Shown here: positions 35,448 through 44,594 of the stretch, piece by piece
Position numbering within the stretch: the stretch's first letter is position 1
How the letters are laid out: each line of letters begins with the position of its first letter
Assembly (NCBI RefSeq): GCF_003963535.1
Contig: NZ_CP034539.1
Span: forward strand, 5,456,001 to 5,520,000
Reading direction: 5' to 3'
Origin: Streptomyces cyaneochromogenes
Lineage (GTDB): Bacteria > Actinomycetota > Actinomycetes > Streptomycetales > Streptomycetaceae
Length of the DNA stretch: 64,000 nucleotides
Position numbers and translations under genes: made by a program
Notes under the pieces: generated by a model
What the model was told of the DNA's origin: nothing
Database searches by the model: none
The model's input: the letters and a program-made list of their open reading frames with translations, nothing else

Positions 35448-35758
35448 CGGCCATATGGCCGCTGAACTGCGCAGATGCCCCACTCCGCGCGTGGTCGTTG
35501 AGGCAGATCACACCGCTGTTGACCGTGGTTGTCCGCTCTTATGGGCACGCTTTGGGCACGACACCGCGAGGTGGGGGCGGGGGAGGGGGGGAGAAACCCT
35601 GCCGAGTTCGGCGCGCTTTGAGTGGCGCATCGGCTGGGTGGCGCTGTCACGACTGCAACTCCGATCCGTTGCCGTCTCGTCCCGCATGAGATCTGTGACT
35701 CATTCAAGGCTCTTGCAGCCCCAGGTCGCTGACCCGACGTCGCCAACCGTCCGCGCGC

Positions 35759-36616
35759 TCAGTCGATGTGCCGGACCGGCTCGGCTCCGGTCGCGATCAG
35801 GAAGTCGGTGAGCGCTTCGGCGAGTTGTTCAGGCTGGTCCTCGGGGACGAGGGTGGAAGAGTCGGCGATCTCGATCAGTTGGCCCTTCGGATACAACTCC
35901 GCCAGTCGGGGGCCGTGTTCGCGCGGCATCAGTCGGTCTTCGGCCGCCCAGACGACCAGCACGGGGCGGTCGAAAGCACGCAGCTGCTCGCTCCATGCCA
36001 GCAAGGTCTCACGCTTGGGCGCCGAGGTGGCGAACTTGGCGAAGTCCCGGCGAATGGCCCTGCTCCGGGCCGCGGGAGCGAACCAGTCGTCCATGATCTC
36101 GCCCGGAATCCCTCGCAGGCTCATCCCGCCGTATCCATTCCGGTTCTTCCGAAACGAAGGGACACGCATCAGCCGCGTCAGAAGCCAGACGCCGCCGGGA
36201 ACCCTGCACACGGTCGCCAACGCCTTGGCCGGTCCCGGGGGAAAGTTGTCGAACGCCTCGCAGGCCACCAGCGCCAGCCGCGCGACCCTCCGGCCCTGCT
36301 CCTCCGAGACCAGGAACTGCCCACCGCCCCAGTCATTGAGGACGAGGGTCACTTCGTCCAGACGCAGCCGTTCGATGAACTCACCCAGCAGCCGCGCGAC
36401 ACCACGGTGGGAGAGGTCGGCGTCCGGGTTCATCGGCTGCCGATGGCCCCCCAGGGGCAGTGTGGGCAGGATGCAGCGGTATCCGCCCAGCAGGGGTACC
36501 ACCTTGCGCCACTGCGTCTCGTTCATCGGCAGGCCATGGCCGAACACCAGCACCGGCCCTTCGCCGCCGGTGTCCTGATAGTCGATCGGCCCGGATGACA
36601 GCTCGATCCGCAGCAT
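35759..36616 (-). CDS. Alpha/beta hydrolase (haloalkane-dehalogenase-like)
   Basis: The protein has 285 residues. The HG motif FGHGLP is near 25-30, the nucleophile elbow reads VLNDWGGGQ with D95 as nucleophile, and the acid is D227 in VVWAAEDRLMP. An Asp nucleophile in N-D-W-G-G is the mark of haloalkane and epoxide-type hydrolases. The expected catalytic histidine near 254 is replaced in ADSSTLVPEDQPEQL, so chemistry may be altered. It diverges from a TetR gene that likely represses it. Confidence 0.88.
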   Translation of the reverse strand: MLRIELSSGPIDYQDTGGEGPVLVFGHGLPMNETQWRKVVPLLGGYRCILPTLPLGGHRQPMNPDADLSHRGVARLLGEFIERLRLDEVTLVLNDWGGGQFLVSEEQGRRVARLALVACEAFDNFPPGPAKALATVCRVPGGVWLLTRLMRVPSFRKNRNGYGGMSLRGIPGEIMDDWFAPAARSRAIRRDFAKFATSAPKRETLLAWSEQLRAFDRPVLVVWAAEDRLMPREHGPRLAELYPKGQLIEIADSSTLVPEDQPEQLAEALTDFLIATGAEPVRHID

Positions 36617-36704
36617 CGCACCCCCATTTGATAGATCGTTCTACTGTAATCTAGTTGGGCTGACGAGGCATGCCAAGACCGCGGTGCGGAAGGGGTGAAG
36701 AGTC

Positions 36705-37301
36705 ATGGCACAGCGACCGCCGGACACGCGGGCCAGGATCCAGGGTGCTGCCACGGAGCTGTTCCGGCGTAACGGGTACTCGGGCACCGGCCTGAAGCGG
36801 ATAGCGACGGAAGCCGAGGCGCCTTTCGGATCGATCTACCACTTCTTCCCCGGCGGCAAGCAGCAACTGGCCGAGGAAACGATCCGCACGTCCGGAGCCG
36901 CGTACGGCCGGATGGTGATGGCAGTGCTGGCCGGTGTTCCGGACCCGGTCGAGTCCGTCGTGCACGCCTTCGAGGCGGCCGCGGACGACCTTGCCGCGAC
37001 CGATTATGCCGACGCGTGCCCGATCGCGACGGTGGCGTTGGAGGTAGCCGGCACCAACGAGGTCCTACGGGTCGCGACGGCGGAGGTCTTCGCCGAGTGG
37101 GTCAGCGCCGGTGAACAGTGGTTCGGCCGCTGGGTGCCCGACGAGAGCGCAGCGCGGTCACTCGCTTACTCGATGATCATGATCCTGGAAGGGGCGTTCG
37201 TACTCTCCCGGGCCGCCCGCGACCCGGAGCCCCTGCGGGTGGCCGGCCGCTCGATGGCCGATCTGCTGCGCACAGCCATCGAGCAGACCCGCGAGGGCTG
37301 A
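36705..37301 (+). CDS. TetR/AcrR-family regulator
   Basis: The protein has 198 residues, with an N-terminal helix-turn-helix (RARIQGAATELFRRNGYSGT, GSIYHFFPGGKQQLAEE) and a helical ligand domain of the YxaF/LmrA type (CPIATVALEVAG near 105-117). It diverges from the hydrolase with 88 bp between the two starts. That gap contains TAGATCGTTCTA, an AT-rich near-dyad at about 36630-36641 and a likely operator. Confidence 0.9.
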   Translation: MAQRPPDTRARIQGAATELFRRNGYSGTGLKRIATEAEAPFGSIYHFFPGGKQQLAEETIRTSGAAYGRMVMAVLAGVPDPVESVVHAFEAAADDLAATDYADACPIATVALEVAGTNEVLRVATAEVFAEWVSAGEQWFGRWVPDESAARSLAYSMIMILEGAFVLSRAARDPEPLRVAGRSMADLLRTAIEQTREG

Positions 37302-37328
37302 ATTCAATTGCTGATGCGCGGGACCTGA

Positions 37329-37748
37329 GGGATCAGCAGGCTGAGGGCTCCCGCTGGACTTGATCTGCTGGAAGCGGTCGATGCCTTTGCCCGTTACTAC
37401 GGGCGCAGTTGTGACGCCCCGGACGCGCTGTCTCGCCTGTCGCTCCAGATCACCTTGCTGGACATGGCCCTGCATGACCCAGAGCTGGGATCCCAACTCG
37501 CCAAGTTCGTCCGGTCGCAGGAGGAGCATCTGATTGCGCTGTTCACCGGAAGGTCGCACCACGGAAGCGTCGTGACGTCGCAACAGGCTCAACGCCTGAC
37601 TACGGCGCTCAGGGCACTGTTCGTCGGCCTCAGCCAGGGCGTCCCCCTCGGTCTTGCCTCTGGTGCCGACGAGCAGTACTTCGCCGACGCTGCCCTTGCT
37701 CTGGTATCCGGGATATCCCTCATCGATCACGACGCGGATGCTTCGTGA
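37329..37748 (+). pseudogene. C-terminal domain fragment of a second TetR regulator
   Basis: An open frame of about 140 codons follows a TGA at 37326. It is helical: GLDLLEAVDAFARYYGRSCD, LSLQITLLDMALHDPELG, QRLTTALRALFVGLSQGVPL. This is the ligand-binding half of a TetR protein; the DNA-binding half is missing. A TTG at 37455 could start a 97-residue product, but this looks like a relic. Confidence 0.6.
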
Positions 37749-37885
37749 TGGTCAGGCGAGATGGGGCATCTGCGTGTCGACAAGGCCGTTGCGGAGCAAC
37801 GGGAGCGTGATGCTCGGGGGCGGCGGTCCAGGCGGAAGGCTTGCTCAAACTCCGCGACGGGTGCGGGCGGACAAGGCAGCTCAGA

Positions 37886-38020
37886 GGACTACAAGGCCGG
37901 GCACGCGGTCGAGTTTGGCATCAGTCGCCTCAGACACATCGAGCCGTGGCCACCAGGTACGAAAGGCTCGCGGTCCGCTACGAGGCCACCGTCGTTGCCG
38001 CCATCAACGAGTGGTCGTGA
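37886..38020 (+). pseudogene. Terminal fragment of an IS5-family transposase
   Basis: DYKAGHAVEFGISRLRHIEP, then one frame over ATRYERLAVRYEATVVAAIN and a stop, corresponds to the last about 45 residues of Streptomyces IS5-type transposases. No inverted repeats found around it. Different from the element at 16675. Confidence 0.7.
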
Positions 38021-38546
38021 CGTAGTGGTCCGACGACAACTCGAATACCCGTACTCGCCGACCACCAGTGGGACTGACGGTCTCACGGAACAGATGCATC
38101 CCCAGTTTGGTCGTGATCCGTTCGGAGGCGTCGTTGCCCACTTGAGTGATGCTGACGATTCGCTCCAGCCCTCGCTCTTCGAACCCGAACCGCAAAGCGG
38201 CCGCAGCGGCCTCGGTGGCCAAGCCTTGTCCCCAGTGGGAACGTCCCAGCCGCCAGCCGATCTCAACCGCCGGCAGTACCTCCGGCAAGAAGTGGGGCAC
38301 CGAAAGGCCAGTGAACCCGGCCAGCTTGCCGGTGGACCGGATCTCCACGGCGAACAGGCCGAAGCCCTGTGACTCCCACTCGCTCTCCCATGCCTGCACT
38401 CCGCCGCGAGTCTGCTGTTCGTCACGGACGCTGCCGTCTCGGATCCACCGCATGACCTCGGGGTCGGCATTGACGGCAGCCATGGGCGCGATGTCTTCCT
38501 CGCGCCAGCGACGCAGGATCAGACGGGGAGTCTCAAGCGTGACCAT
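38004..38546 (-). CDS. GNAT acetyltransferase (RimJ/RimL type)
   Basis: The protein has 180 residues. ETPRLILRRWREEDIAPM at the N-terminus, GWRLGRSHWGQGLATEAAAA near 97-116 (acetyl-CoA loop) and GNDASERITTKLGM near 137-150 are the usual RimJ/RimL marks. Substrates range from ribosomal protein ends to antibiotics. No operon partner; it lies between island fragments. The frame is intact. Confidence 0.88.
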   Translation of the reverse strand: MVTLETPRLILRRWREEDIAPMAAVNADPEVMRWIRDGSVRDEQQTRGGVQAWESEWESQGFGLFAVEIRSTGKLAGFTGLSVPHFLPEVLPAVEIGWRLGRSHWGQGLATEAAAAALRFGFEERGLERIVSITQVGNDASERITTKLGMHLFRETVSPTGGRRVRVFELSSDHYVTTTR

Positions 38547-38646
38547 CCAATCATTCTCGATTGCTCACTCGGCGCCGGGTTCCAGCGAGTGACATCAAAA
38601 CCTACGGCCTGGGAAGCGATCACCAGCGACGGCAGAGTGGTCAGGA

Positions 38647-38991
38647 TTACGAGATGTTGAGCGGCAGGTCTCGGTGGAAGACGGCCATGGCCAGGCCATG
38701 GCCGTTGTAGTCGTCGACGATCTTCGCATCGAAGCCGAGGCTGCGATGGAAGGCGATTGAGCCGGTGTTCTCGATTGACGTGATCGCCTTCAACTGCCGT
38801 GCACCGTGACGCTCCGCCGCTTCGGCGAACGCCGTATACAGACGGCGCCCGAGACCGGTGCCACGGGCGTCGTCCCGCGTGGCGATCAGATGCACGTACC
38901 CGGTGCCGCCTGGGGTGACGAACCCGAAGATGTACCCACGGATTCCGTCCTCGGCTCGGGCAACCAAGCAGGTGGAACCGAATTCCTGCAC
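38647..38991 (-). CDS. GNAT acetyltransferase, N-terminally short
   Basis: GTG 38991 gives 114 residues with the acetyl-CoA half of GNAT intact (VHLIATRDDARGTGLGRRLY, SIENTGSIAFHRSLGFDAK). The usual first about 40 residues are missing, and a TGA lies in frame just upstream at about 39020. It may be a 5'-truncated gene rather than a working enzyme. Confidence 0.6.
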   Translation of the reverse strand: MQEFGSTCLVARAEDGIRGYIFGFVTPGGTGYVHLIATRDDARGTGLGRRLYTAFAEAAERHGARQLKAITSIENTGSIAFHRSLGFDAKIVDDYNGHGLAMAVFHRDLPLNIS

Positions 38992-39284
38992 CAGTGCCAG
39001 AAGGGTTGGCGGGGCTCACGTGGGCGGTGAGGAGCATCCCCTCGCTGGGTGAGCGGGTGCACGCGTCGGCGGGCGCGCCGGCTGCGAACTGCGGGTTTGC
39101 GTACGTGACTTGCCCGCCTTTTGCTCACGCTGTGACCCAGATCACGAAGAATGCGTCTCGCTATTTGAGACGATCGGGCGCTCTGGTGATTCAACCTGCG
39201 CCCGGGCACTCCTGGAGGGGCGGTTGACCTGCACGTAGGGCACGCAGAGGGCGCGCAACCCCCAGATTGGTCTAGACAACAAAC

Positions 39285-39311
39285 AAACCCCAGGCCGCTG
39301 ACCTGGGGTTT
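39285..39311 (-). terminator. Hairpin terminator of tRNA-Gly
   Basis: AAACCCCAGG / CCTGGGGTTT with a 7-nt loop, 3' of the tRNA on the minus strand. The same hairpin accompanies copies A, B and C. Confidence 0.85.
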
Positions 39312-39316
39312 CATCA

Positions 39317-39390
39317 TGGAGCGGGTGACGAGAATCGAACTCGCGCTCTCAGCTTGGGAAGCTGATGTTCTACCATTAAACTACACCCGC
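39317..39390 (-). tRNA. tRNA-Gly (anticodon CCC)
   Basis: The minus strand folds as a full cloverleaf: acceptor GCGGGTG / CACCCGC, D-arm with AATGGTAGAA, anticodon stem CAGC/GCTG around TTCCCAA, T-arm CGAG-TTCGATT-CTCG. TCCA is encoded at the 3' end. The 3' half is the target of the repeated integrations to its left. Total length 74 nt. Confidence 0.95.
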
Positions 39391-39674
39391 GTAAGACGCC
39401 CGCTCCGCTGATCCGGAGGCGGTGTCCGATCGCTTCGTCACTCTACCTCATCTCTGGCTCCGGGCGCTGAAGCCCCGGGGCCTGAGTGCGTTTCAGGGGT
39501 CGGATCCGGGTGCGGCGGGCCGGAGTTGGGGCGTACGGTGGAGGGGTGGGAGAGGGTCCGGGTGGGGTCGGAGTGCCGCCTGGAGGGCCGTCCCTTTGAT
39601 CCCGTAATGTGGCCTCTCGTCGTCAGGCAGGCAGTAGCCAGACGCGGCTCTTGGGGAAGGGACTCTAGGACTTG

Positions 39675-39836
39675 ATGGAGCGCACCGTCGTCCGTTGTGC
39701 CGATGGGCACGTGTTCAGCACCGCTTCGTTCCCGATGCAGCAGGCCGAGCGCCTCGGCCCCGGCCGGCTCGTCCGGTGTCCTCGGTGTGCCCGGCTCCGC
39801 AGTGTGGTGCCGGTGCAGTTGGAGAAGCAGCAGTAG
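39675..39836 (+). CDS. Small zinc-ribbon protein
   Basis: ATG 39675 gives 53 residues: VVRCADGHVFSTASFPMQQ and VRCPRCARLRSVVPV. C8, H12 and the CPRC pair form a likely zinc site. The composition is clearly protein-like. The role is unknown. It precedes dcd, separated by a GTAG-rich repeat and a hairpin. Confidence 0.7.
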   Translation: MERTVVRCADGHVFSTASFPMQQAERLGPGRLVRCPRCARLRSVVPVQLEKQQ

Positions 39837-39837
39837 C

Positions 39838-39897
39838 GGTAGAAGTAGCGGTAGAAGCAGTAGCCGTAGCAGCTACCAGCGGTAGGTACCGCTGGTA
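39838..39897. repeat. GTAG-rich microsatellite and hairpin
   Basis: Imperfect repeats of GGTAGAAGTAGC run to about 39870, then an exact dyad TACCAGCGGTA / TACCGCTGGTA (39874-39897) with almost no loop. It may terminate transcription of the small zinc-ribbon gene or fold in a leader. Confidence 0.6.
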
Positions 39898-39978
39898 CGG
39901 CAGTAACAGCAAGTGCAGCGCCAGGCGCGCGGACGTCACGATTGTGGTCGTTCCGCGCGCCTTGCGTATCCTCGGGGC

Positions 39979-40554
39979 GTGCTTCTCTCAGACAAGGACA
40001 TCCGGGCCGAGATCGACGCCGGGCGGGTACGGATCGATCCCTTTGACGAATCCATGGTGCAGCCGTCGAGCGTCGACGTGCGGCTGGACCGGTACTTCCG
40101 GGTGTTCGAGAACCACCGGTACCCGCACATCGACCCCTCCATCGAGCAGGCGGACCTGACCCGGCTCGTGGAGCCCGAGGGCGACGAGCCGTTCATCCTG
40201 CACCCCGGGGAGTTCGTGCTGGCCTCGACGTACGAGGTCATCTCGCTGCCCGACGACCTCGCCTCCCGGCTGGAGGGGAAGTCCTCCCTCGGGCGGCTCG
40301 GGCTCGTCACCCACTCCACCGCCGGGTTCATCGACCCGGGGTTCAGCGGGCACGTCACCCTTGAGCTGTCCAACCTCGCCACCCTCCCCATCAAGCTCTG
40401 GCCCGGCATGAAGATCGGCCAGCTGTGCCTGTTCCGGCTCAGCTCGCCCGCCGAGTTCCCGTACGGGAGCGAGCGGTACGGATCCCGGTACCAGGGGCAG
40501 CGGGGGCCCACCGCCTCCCGGTCCTTCCAGAACTTCCACCGGACTCAGGTGTGA
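39979..40554 (+). CDS. dcd: dCTP deaminase
   Basis: GTG 39979 gives 191 residues, the standard length. It deaminates dCTP to dUTP for thymidylate synthesis; some actinobacterial forms also cut dUTP to dUMP. MLLSDKDIRAEI-like start, QPSSVDVRLDRYF near 31, the substrate loop EGKSSLGRLGL near 99-109 and THSTAGFIDPGFSGHVTLEL near 112-131 are conserved; the catalytic glutamate lies in TLEL. TATCCT 7 nt before the GTG suggests a leaderless transcript. Confidence 0.96.
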   Translation: MLLSDKDIRAEIDAGRVRIDPFDESMVQPSSVDVRLDRYFRVFENHRYPHIDPSIEQADLTRLVEPEGDEPFILHPGEFVLASTYEVISLPDDLASRLEGKSSLGRLGLVTHSTAGFIDPGFSGHVTLELSNLATLPIKLWPGMKIGQLCLFRLSSPAEFPYGSERYGSRYQGQRGPTASRSFQNFHRTQV

Positions 40555-40562
40555 GCAGCGGT

Positions 40563-41078
40563 ATGAGTGACAAGCAGCTGCGGGAGAACCTCACCTACGA
40601 GCTGTTCGGCACCGCCGTCCGCGAGCTCGCGCAGACCATCGCCGACGACGGGTACGAGCCGGACATCGTCCTCAGCATCGCCCGCGGGGGCGTCTTCGTC
40701 GCCGGCGGGCTGGCCTACGCCCTCGACTGCAAGAACCTCCACCTGGTGAACGTGGAGTTCTACACGGGCGTCGGGGAGACCCTGGAAATGCCCGTCATGC
40801 TCGCTCCCGTCCCCAACGCGATCGACTTCACCGACAAGAAGGTGCTGATCGCCGACGACGTCGCCGACACCGGCAAGACGCTGAAGCTCGTGCACGACTT
40901 CTGCCTCGACCACGTCGCCGAGGTGCGCTCCGCCGTGATCTACGAGAAGTCCCACTCCCTCGTGAAGTGCGAGTACGTGTGGAAGCGCACCGATGAGTGG
41001 ATCAACTTCCCGTGGAGTGTCTTGCCTGTAGTACGCAAGTCGGGGGAGCCGGTCACGCCGTCGAAGGAAGCGCTCTGA
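40563..41078 (+). CDS. Phosphoribosyltransferase-domain protein
   Basis: The protein has 171 residues, 8 bp after dcd. The PRPP loop VLIADDVADTGKTL lies near residues 95-108, and IVLSIARGGVFVAGGLA near 35-51 is the dipeptide/hood part of type I PRTases. It resembles the xanthine/hypoxanthine-like group. With dcd it forms a nucleotide-metabolism operon closed by a terminator. Base specificity is unclear. Confidence 0.9.
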   Translation: MSDKQLRENLTYELFGTAVRELAQTIADDGYEPDIVLSIARGGVFVAGGLAYALDCKNLHLVNVEFYTGVGETLEMPVMLAPVPNAIDFTDKKVLIADDVADTGKTLKLVHDFCLDHVAEVRSAVIYEKSHSLVKCEYVWKRTDEWINFPWSVLPVVRKSGEPVTPSKEAL

Positions 41079-41105
41079 CCTGGTGTTGCTCTAGGTAGTC
41101 GATAG

Positions 41106-41133
41106 GGCCCCTCAGATATCCGTCTGAGGGGCC
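41106..41133 (+). terminator. Terminator of the dcd operon
   Basis: Stem GGCCCCTCAGA / TCTGAGGGGCC, 11 bp perfect, 6-nt loop, then TTGTG. Confidence 0.88.
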
Positions 41134-41358
41134 TTGTGACGTGCCGGTCCCGTGCTGGCGGGGTCCGTGGGCTCTGCCACCCACCTGGCCACCCTCTGCC
41201 GGTCTGGTTGAGCAGGACTTCGATGAAGTACTTGTTCAGCGTCCACACAGGCATCCTCAGCCCTGTTCTTGCTGACAGGGGTCGCGGGGGCACCTCCGCG
41301 CGCACCGGCCCGACCGGCCCGCGCTCGCGAGATGTCCCCGGCACATCCGCCGGTGGTT

Positions 41359-41388
41359 CGGGCCGCCCTCTGGGACGAAGGCGGCCCG
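41359..41388 (-). terminator. Terminator of the cell-wall-binding gene
   Basis: Stem CGGGCCGCC / GGCGGCCCG with a 12-nt loop, 9 bp beyond the minus-strand stop. Confidence 0.75.
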
Positions 41389-41397
41389 GACAGGGGG

Positions 41398-43428
41398 TCA
41401 CTTCGAGACTGTCACCTTGAGCGGGGCCAGATCCGGGCTCGGAACGGGCTTGCCGGTGCTCGCGGTGCTCGCGGACAGCGGCTGGGAGGCCGGGCTCTGC
41501 GGGATGTCACCCTTGTAGTACGGGGTGTACGCGTAGGTGCTGTCCACGCCGATAGCCCGGCCGATCAATGGGACCACCTTCGCGTCGACGGAGCCGTTGC
41601 CGCCGAACACGGCCACGTGGTTCAGGCTCGCCGACGTGCGCATCATGTACGACTTGGTGTCGTACGTGAGCGAGGTGACGTCGGTCCACAGCAGCGGGCC
41701 GTACGTGGTCATCGCCGACGACGCGGAGACGCCACCGGTCCAACTGTTCACCGAGGCCACCGCGGCGTTGGACGGCGACGACCACCAGAACTCGGCGAGC
41801 CTCGCGGCGACTGGCGCCGGACTGCCGGCGAAGCGGTAGTAGCTGTACTTGCTGGGCCAGTACGGCAGCTTGCCGGCGTTGTACGCCTTGGTCAGCGCCG
41901 ACTCGGCGTCGGTCCCCACCGTGATGATCTTCGTCGTGCTCGGGCTGTACTTGTTCAGGTAGCCGTAGACGGATGCGGTCATGGTCGAGCCCTGGGTCAG
42001 CAGTACGACCGCGGTGCCCGAGGTGCCCATGGCGCCGGCGGCGGAGCTGGCCGCGAGGGCGTTGTGGTAGTCGGTGCCGGTCGCCAGGAAAACGTACTTC
42101 GGCGCACTGGTGATCGTCTTGGCCACGGCCACCGAGGTGGAGTAGCGCGAGGCGTCGGACAGCCGCTTGGCGACGTACCCGAGCGAGGTCACCTTGGACG
42201 CCACCGAGCTGTTGAGGATGCTGGTTCCGCCGACCAGGTAGACGGTCTTGCCCTTCGGCAGCATGCGCTTCAGCTCGGTCTGGACGGAGGAGTCCAGGCC
42301 CGTGCGGGAGGTCATCAGCACCGGTCCGTGCTTCTTGCCGGCCAGCGAGGTCGCGGTGGTGGCATACGCGGAGTCCGACTTGCTGATCAGGACGGCTGAG
42401 CTCGCGTTCATCAGGCCGGGCACGCTCTTGCCGAGGGTGTTCCAGGTCCACTTGGACGACGCGATGTTGGTGCCGTAGGTGTCGGCGCCGTAGACCCGGG
42501 AGATCGCGTTCTTCCGGAGCGGCTGCCAGGCCACGTCCGTGCCGTCGGCCATGGGCACACGTGTCTCCGTGCCCGCGGCGAGGTCGCGGATCCATATCTG
42601 CGAACCACTGGCGGTGTCCGCGCTGCCGGCGAAGTAGGTGTCGTAGGCGATCCGGTCGCCCTTGGGCGACCAGGCCGGACGGTTGTGGTCGAAGGGGTCC
42701 GTGGTGATCTGGGTCAGCCCGGTGCCGTCGGCCTTGACCGTGAAGAGCTGCTTGTGTCCGGCGACGCTGCGGGTGAAGACCAGCGACTGCCCGTCCGGGG
42801 ACATGCTCGGCTCGTCCGCGTCGTCGGCCACCTTGGTGAAGGCCTTGGTGGGGCCGTTGTAGACCCAGACGGCTGGAGTGCCGGTGGTGGAGCAGCTTGT
42901 GCCGGTGCGCACGAAGGCCAGTTTGCCGTTGACGGCGCCGCTGGCCTTGGAGTCGCAGCCGTCGACGTCGGTGCCGAACAGGGCCTGAGGAGCGCGGGCG
43001 CTATTGGCCACGGCCACTCGTAGTCGGCCTCCGGCGGTGAAGACGATGTCGCCTCCGCCGTTCCAGAACGTCGGATCGGTCGGATGCCAGCCACTGCCCG
43101 CCGGCATGACGATGTCCTGGCCCGATATCGACTCCTGGGCGTACGTCTTCGTGCGGAGACGGCTGTCGGCGGAGCCCACGTAGGCGATCTGGCTGCCGTC
43201 GGCGGACCAGGCGGCCTGATTCGCGGTCTCGTAGAACTGGGCGCTCTTGGTCCCGTCGGGGTTGATGTACCGCAGCGAGCCGAGTTCGTTGTACAGCAGC
43301 CTGCCGTCCGTGGCCGGCCAGCCGGCGGTGTCGGCGGTCGCCTGGCCCGGGAGCCCGGCGACGAGACCGGCCGCGAGTGCGGCGACGGTCGTGAGCGCCG
43401 CGAATCCGCGACGCGCAGAGATGTTCAA
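41398..43428 (-). CDS. Secreted beta-propeller and cell-wall-binding-repeat protein
   Basis: TTG 43428 with GGGGG upstream gives 676 residues starting at a signal peptide (ARRGFAALTTVAALAAGLVA, ending ATA near 35). Residues 45-310 hold TolB/PD40-type repeats (AAWSADGSQIAYVGS, SMSPDGQSLVFTRS, AWSPKGDRIAYDTY). Residues about 320-600 resemble cell wall binding repeat 2 units (VLISKSDSAYATTATSLAGK, GKTVYLVGGTSILNSSVASK, VFLATGTDYHNALAASSAAG). The Pro/Ser-rich tail may be disordered. I infer an exported protein held non-covalently on the wall; the ligand is unknown. Confidence 0.87.
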   Translation of the reverse strand: MNISARRGFAALTTVAALAAGLVAGLPGQATADTAGWPATDGRLLYNELGSLRYINPDGTKSAQFYETANQAAWSADGSQIAYVGSADSRLRTKTYAQESISGQDIVMPAGSGWHPTDPTFWNGGGDIVFTAGGRLRVAVANSARAPQALFGTDVDGCDSKASGAVNGKLAFVRTGTSCSTTGTPAVWVYNGPTKAFTKVADDADEPSMSPDGQSLVFTRSVAGHKQLFTVKADGTGLTQITTDPFDHNRPAWSPKGDRIAYDTYFAGSADTASGSQIWIRDLAAGTETRVPMADGTDVAWQPLRKNAISRVYGADTYGTNIASSKWTWNTLGKSVPGLMNASSAVLISKSDSAYATTATSLAGKKHGPVLMTSRTGLDSSVQTELKRMLPKGKTVYLVGGTSILNSSVASKVTSLGYVAKRLSDASRYSTSVAVAKTITSAPKYVFLATGTDYHNALAASSAAGAMGTSGTAVVLLTQGSTMTASVYGYLNKYSPSTTKIITVGTDAESALTKAYNAGKLPYWPSKYSYYRFAGSPAPVAARLAEFWWSSPSNAAVASVNSWTGGVSASSAMTTYGPLLWTDVTSLTYDTKSYMMRTSASLNHVAVFGGNGSVDAKVVPLIGRAIGVDSTYAYTPYYKGDIPQSPASQPLSASTASTGKPVPSPDLAPLKVTVSK

Positions 43429-43973
43429 TGTGCCCCCACAGGTGAATGGATGGCTGCGTTGCCCCTCCCCCGAGGCGAACGGACGGCATCGTGTTCGTCG
43501 TCCGTACAGCAGCGGCGAAACTTTAGCGACGTGCCACGGCATCTGTGGAGGCAGGGGCACCCGGTGCCGCCGCGCCCGTGGACAAGTCGCGGGAGACGAT
43601 GCTGAAGGGCCCCGCGGTTCGCGGCGACCCCATCAGCATCATGCCGTTATTGATAGACCCACTTGAACGACGGTGAAGGTCGCTGAAATTAGACGACAGG
43701 CTTCCCGGCGAGGCGACAGGGCGGGCGATGAACTGTGGCCCACTTCACTCACCTTGTTTCCGAGAGAGACCCGCAAGGTCGGTGGAGTCTCAATGGGCGA
43801 GTCAAGCGCTGTCGAGCTGGCGTCAGCAGCCGAAGAAGTGACGGGCCGGGTCTTTGACCTGCGGCTGTGTAGTCGATCAACGCTGCGACCTGCGACTTAG
43901 CTGTCGGTGGTTGTCAGCGTTGGTCGTCGTTGAGCGCCCTTTGGCGGCCCCGAGACGGCCCAGCAGGCCCTCG
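43429..43973. other. Intergenic region, no gene seen
   Basis: This 545-bp stretch holds the promoter of the cell-wall-binding gene on its left. Near 43900, TCGGTGGTTGTCAGCGTTGG loosely resembles the TTGACCGTGGTTGTC found at island ends. Open frames here look random. Confidence 0.5.
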
Positions 43974-44447
43974 TCACGGTTGCATGAGGAAGCCCAGGTC
44001 ACGTCTCATCTCAAGGCGCACCGCCTCGGCTCTCTGGTTGATGTTGTCAACCACATGCAGAACCTCTTCCGACCCCCTGTCTAGGCCCGCTCCCAACAGG
44101 TCGCAGGCCTGTTTGATGTCTCGGTAGAGGGCGTCTACGGCATCAACGATGCGATCGGGAGCAGTGATCCGGATGTGCTGCCGAATCGCATTGAGGCGGT
44201 GTGCTGCGCGAGCGTCCTCGGCAGCCTCGGCGCGTGATAGATCCGGCAGGTAAGTGCCCCGTTCGACTGCTTCCAGTGAGCGGAACGTGGCGTCGAAAGA
44301 GGTAAGGAACGAGGCGTAGAGCTCTCGCCGTGCCTCCACAGCTCGGCCGCGCAGGTCCCGGCGCCATCGAATTCTTTCGGACAGCAGTGCTGAGCCGACA
44401 CCAATCACTGCACCGATCGCCGTCGAAACTGGGGCCACCCAATCCAT
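43974..44447 (-). CDS. Hypothetical protein with one N-terminal membrane helix
   Basis: ATG 44447 gives 157 residues; ATG 44489 adds 14 and is possible. VAPVSTAIGAVIGVGSALLS near 3-22 is a membrane helix. The remainder is a long, charged coiled helix bundle (RWRRDLRGRAVEARRELYAS, LVDNINQRAEAVRLEMRR). Similar single-pass proteins are common and uncharacterised in Streptomyces. No operon partner. Confidence 0.7.
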   Translation of the reverse strand: MDWVAPVSTAIGAVIGVGSALLSERIRWRRDLRGRAVEARRELYASFLTSFDATFRSLEAVERGTYLPDLSRAEAAEDARAAHRLNAIRQHIRITAPDRIVDAVDALYRDIKQACDLLGAGLDRGSEEVLHVVDNINQRAEAVRLEMRRDLGFLMQP

Positions 44448-44594
44448 GTCCTGAAGCGTGCCGACACGCCATGTTGCGGGCAAGGGCATGAGCCGGACGT
44501 GGTGAGACGCGGCTGGCCACCGCCTAGCTCTTCTGGAAGTCGCAACGCAGCCCCGGTAGCTATGGGCACGATATGGGCATGCCGGATGCTCCTG

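Noticed and set aside
35508..35758. A small gene between attachment copy C and the hydrolase
   Set aside because: No frame has a ribosome site or protein-like composition; the sequence is border DNA of the element.
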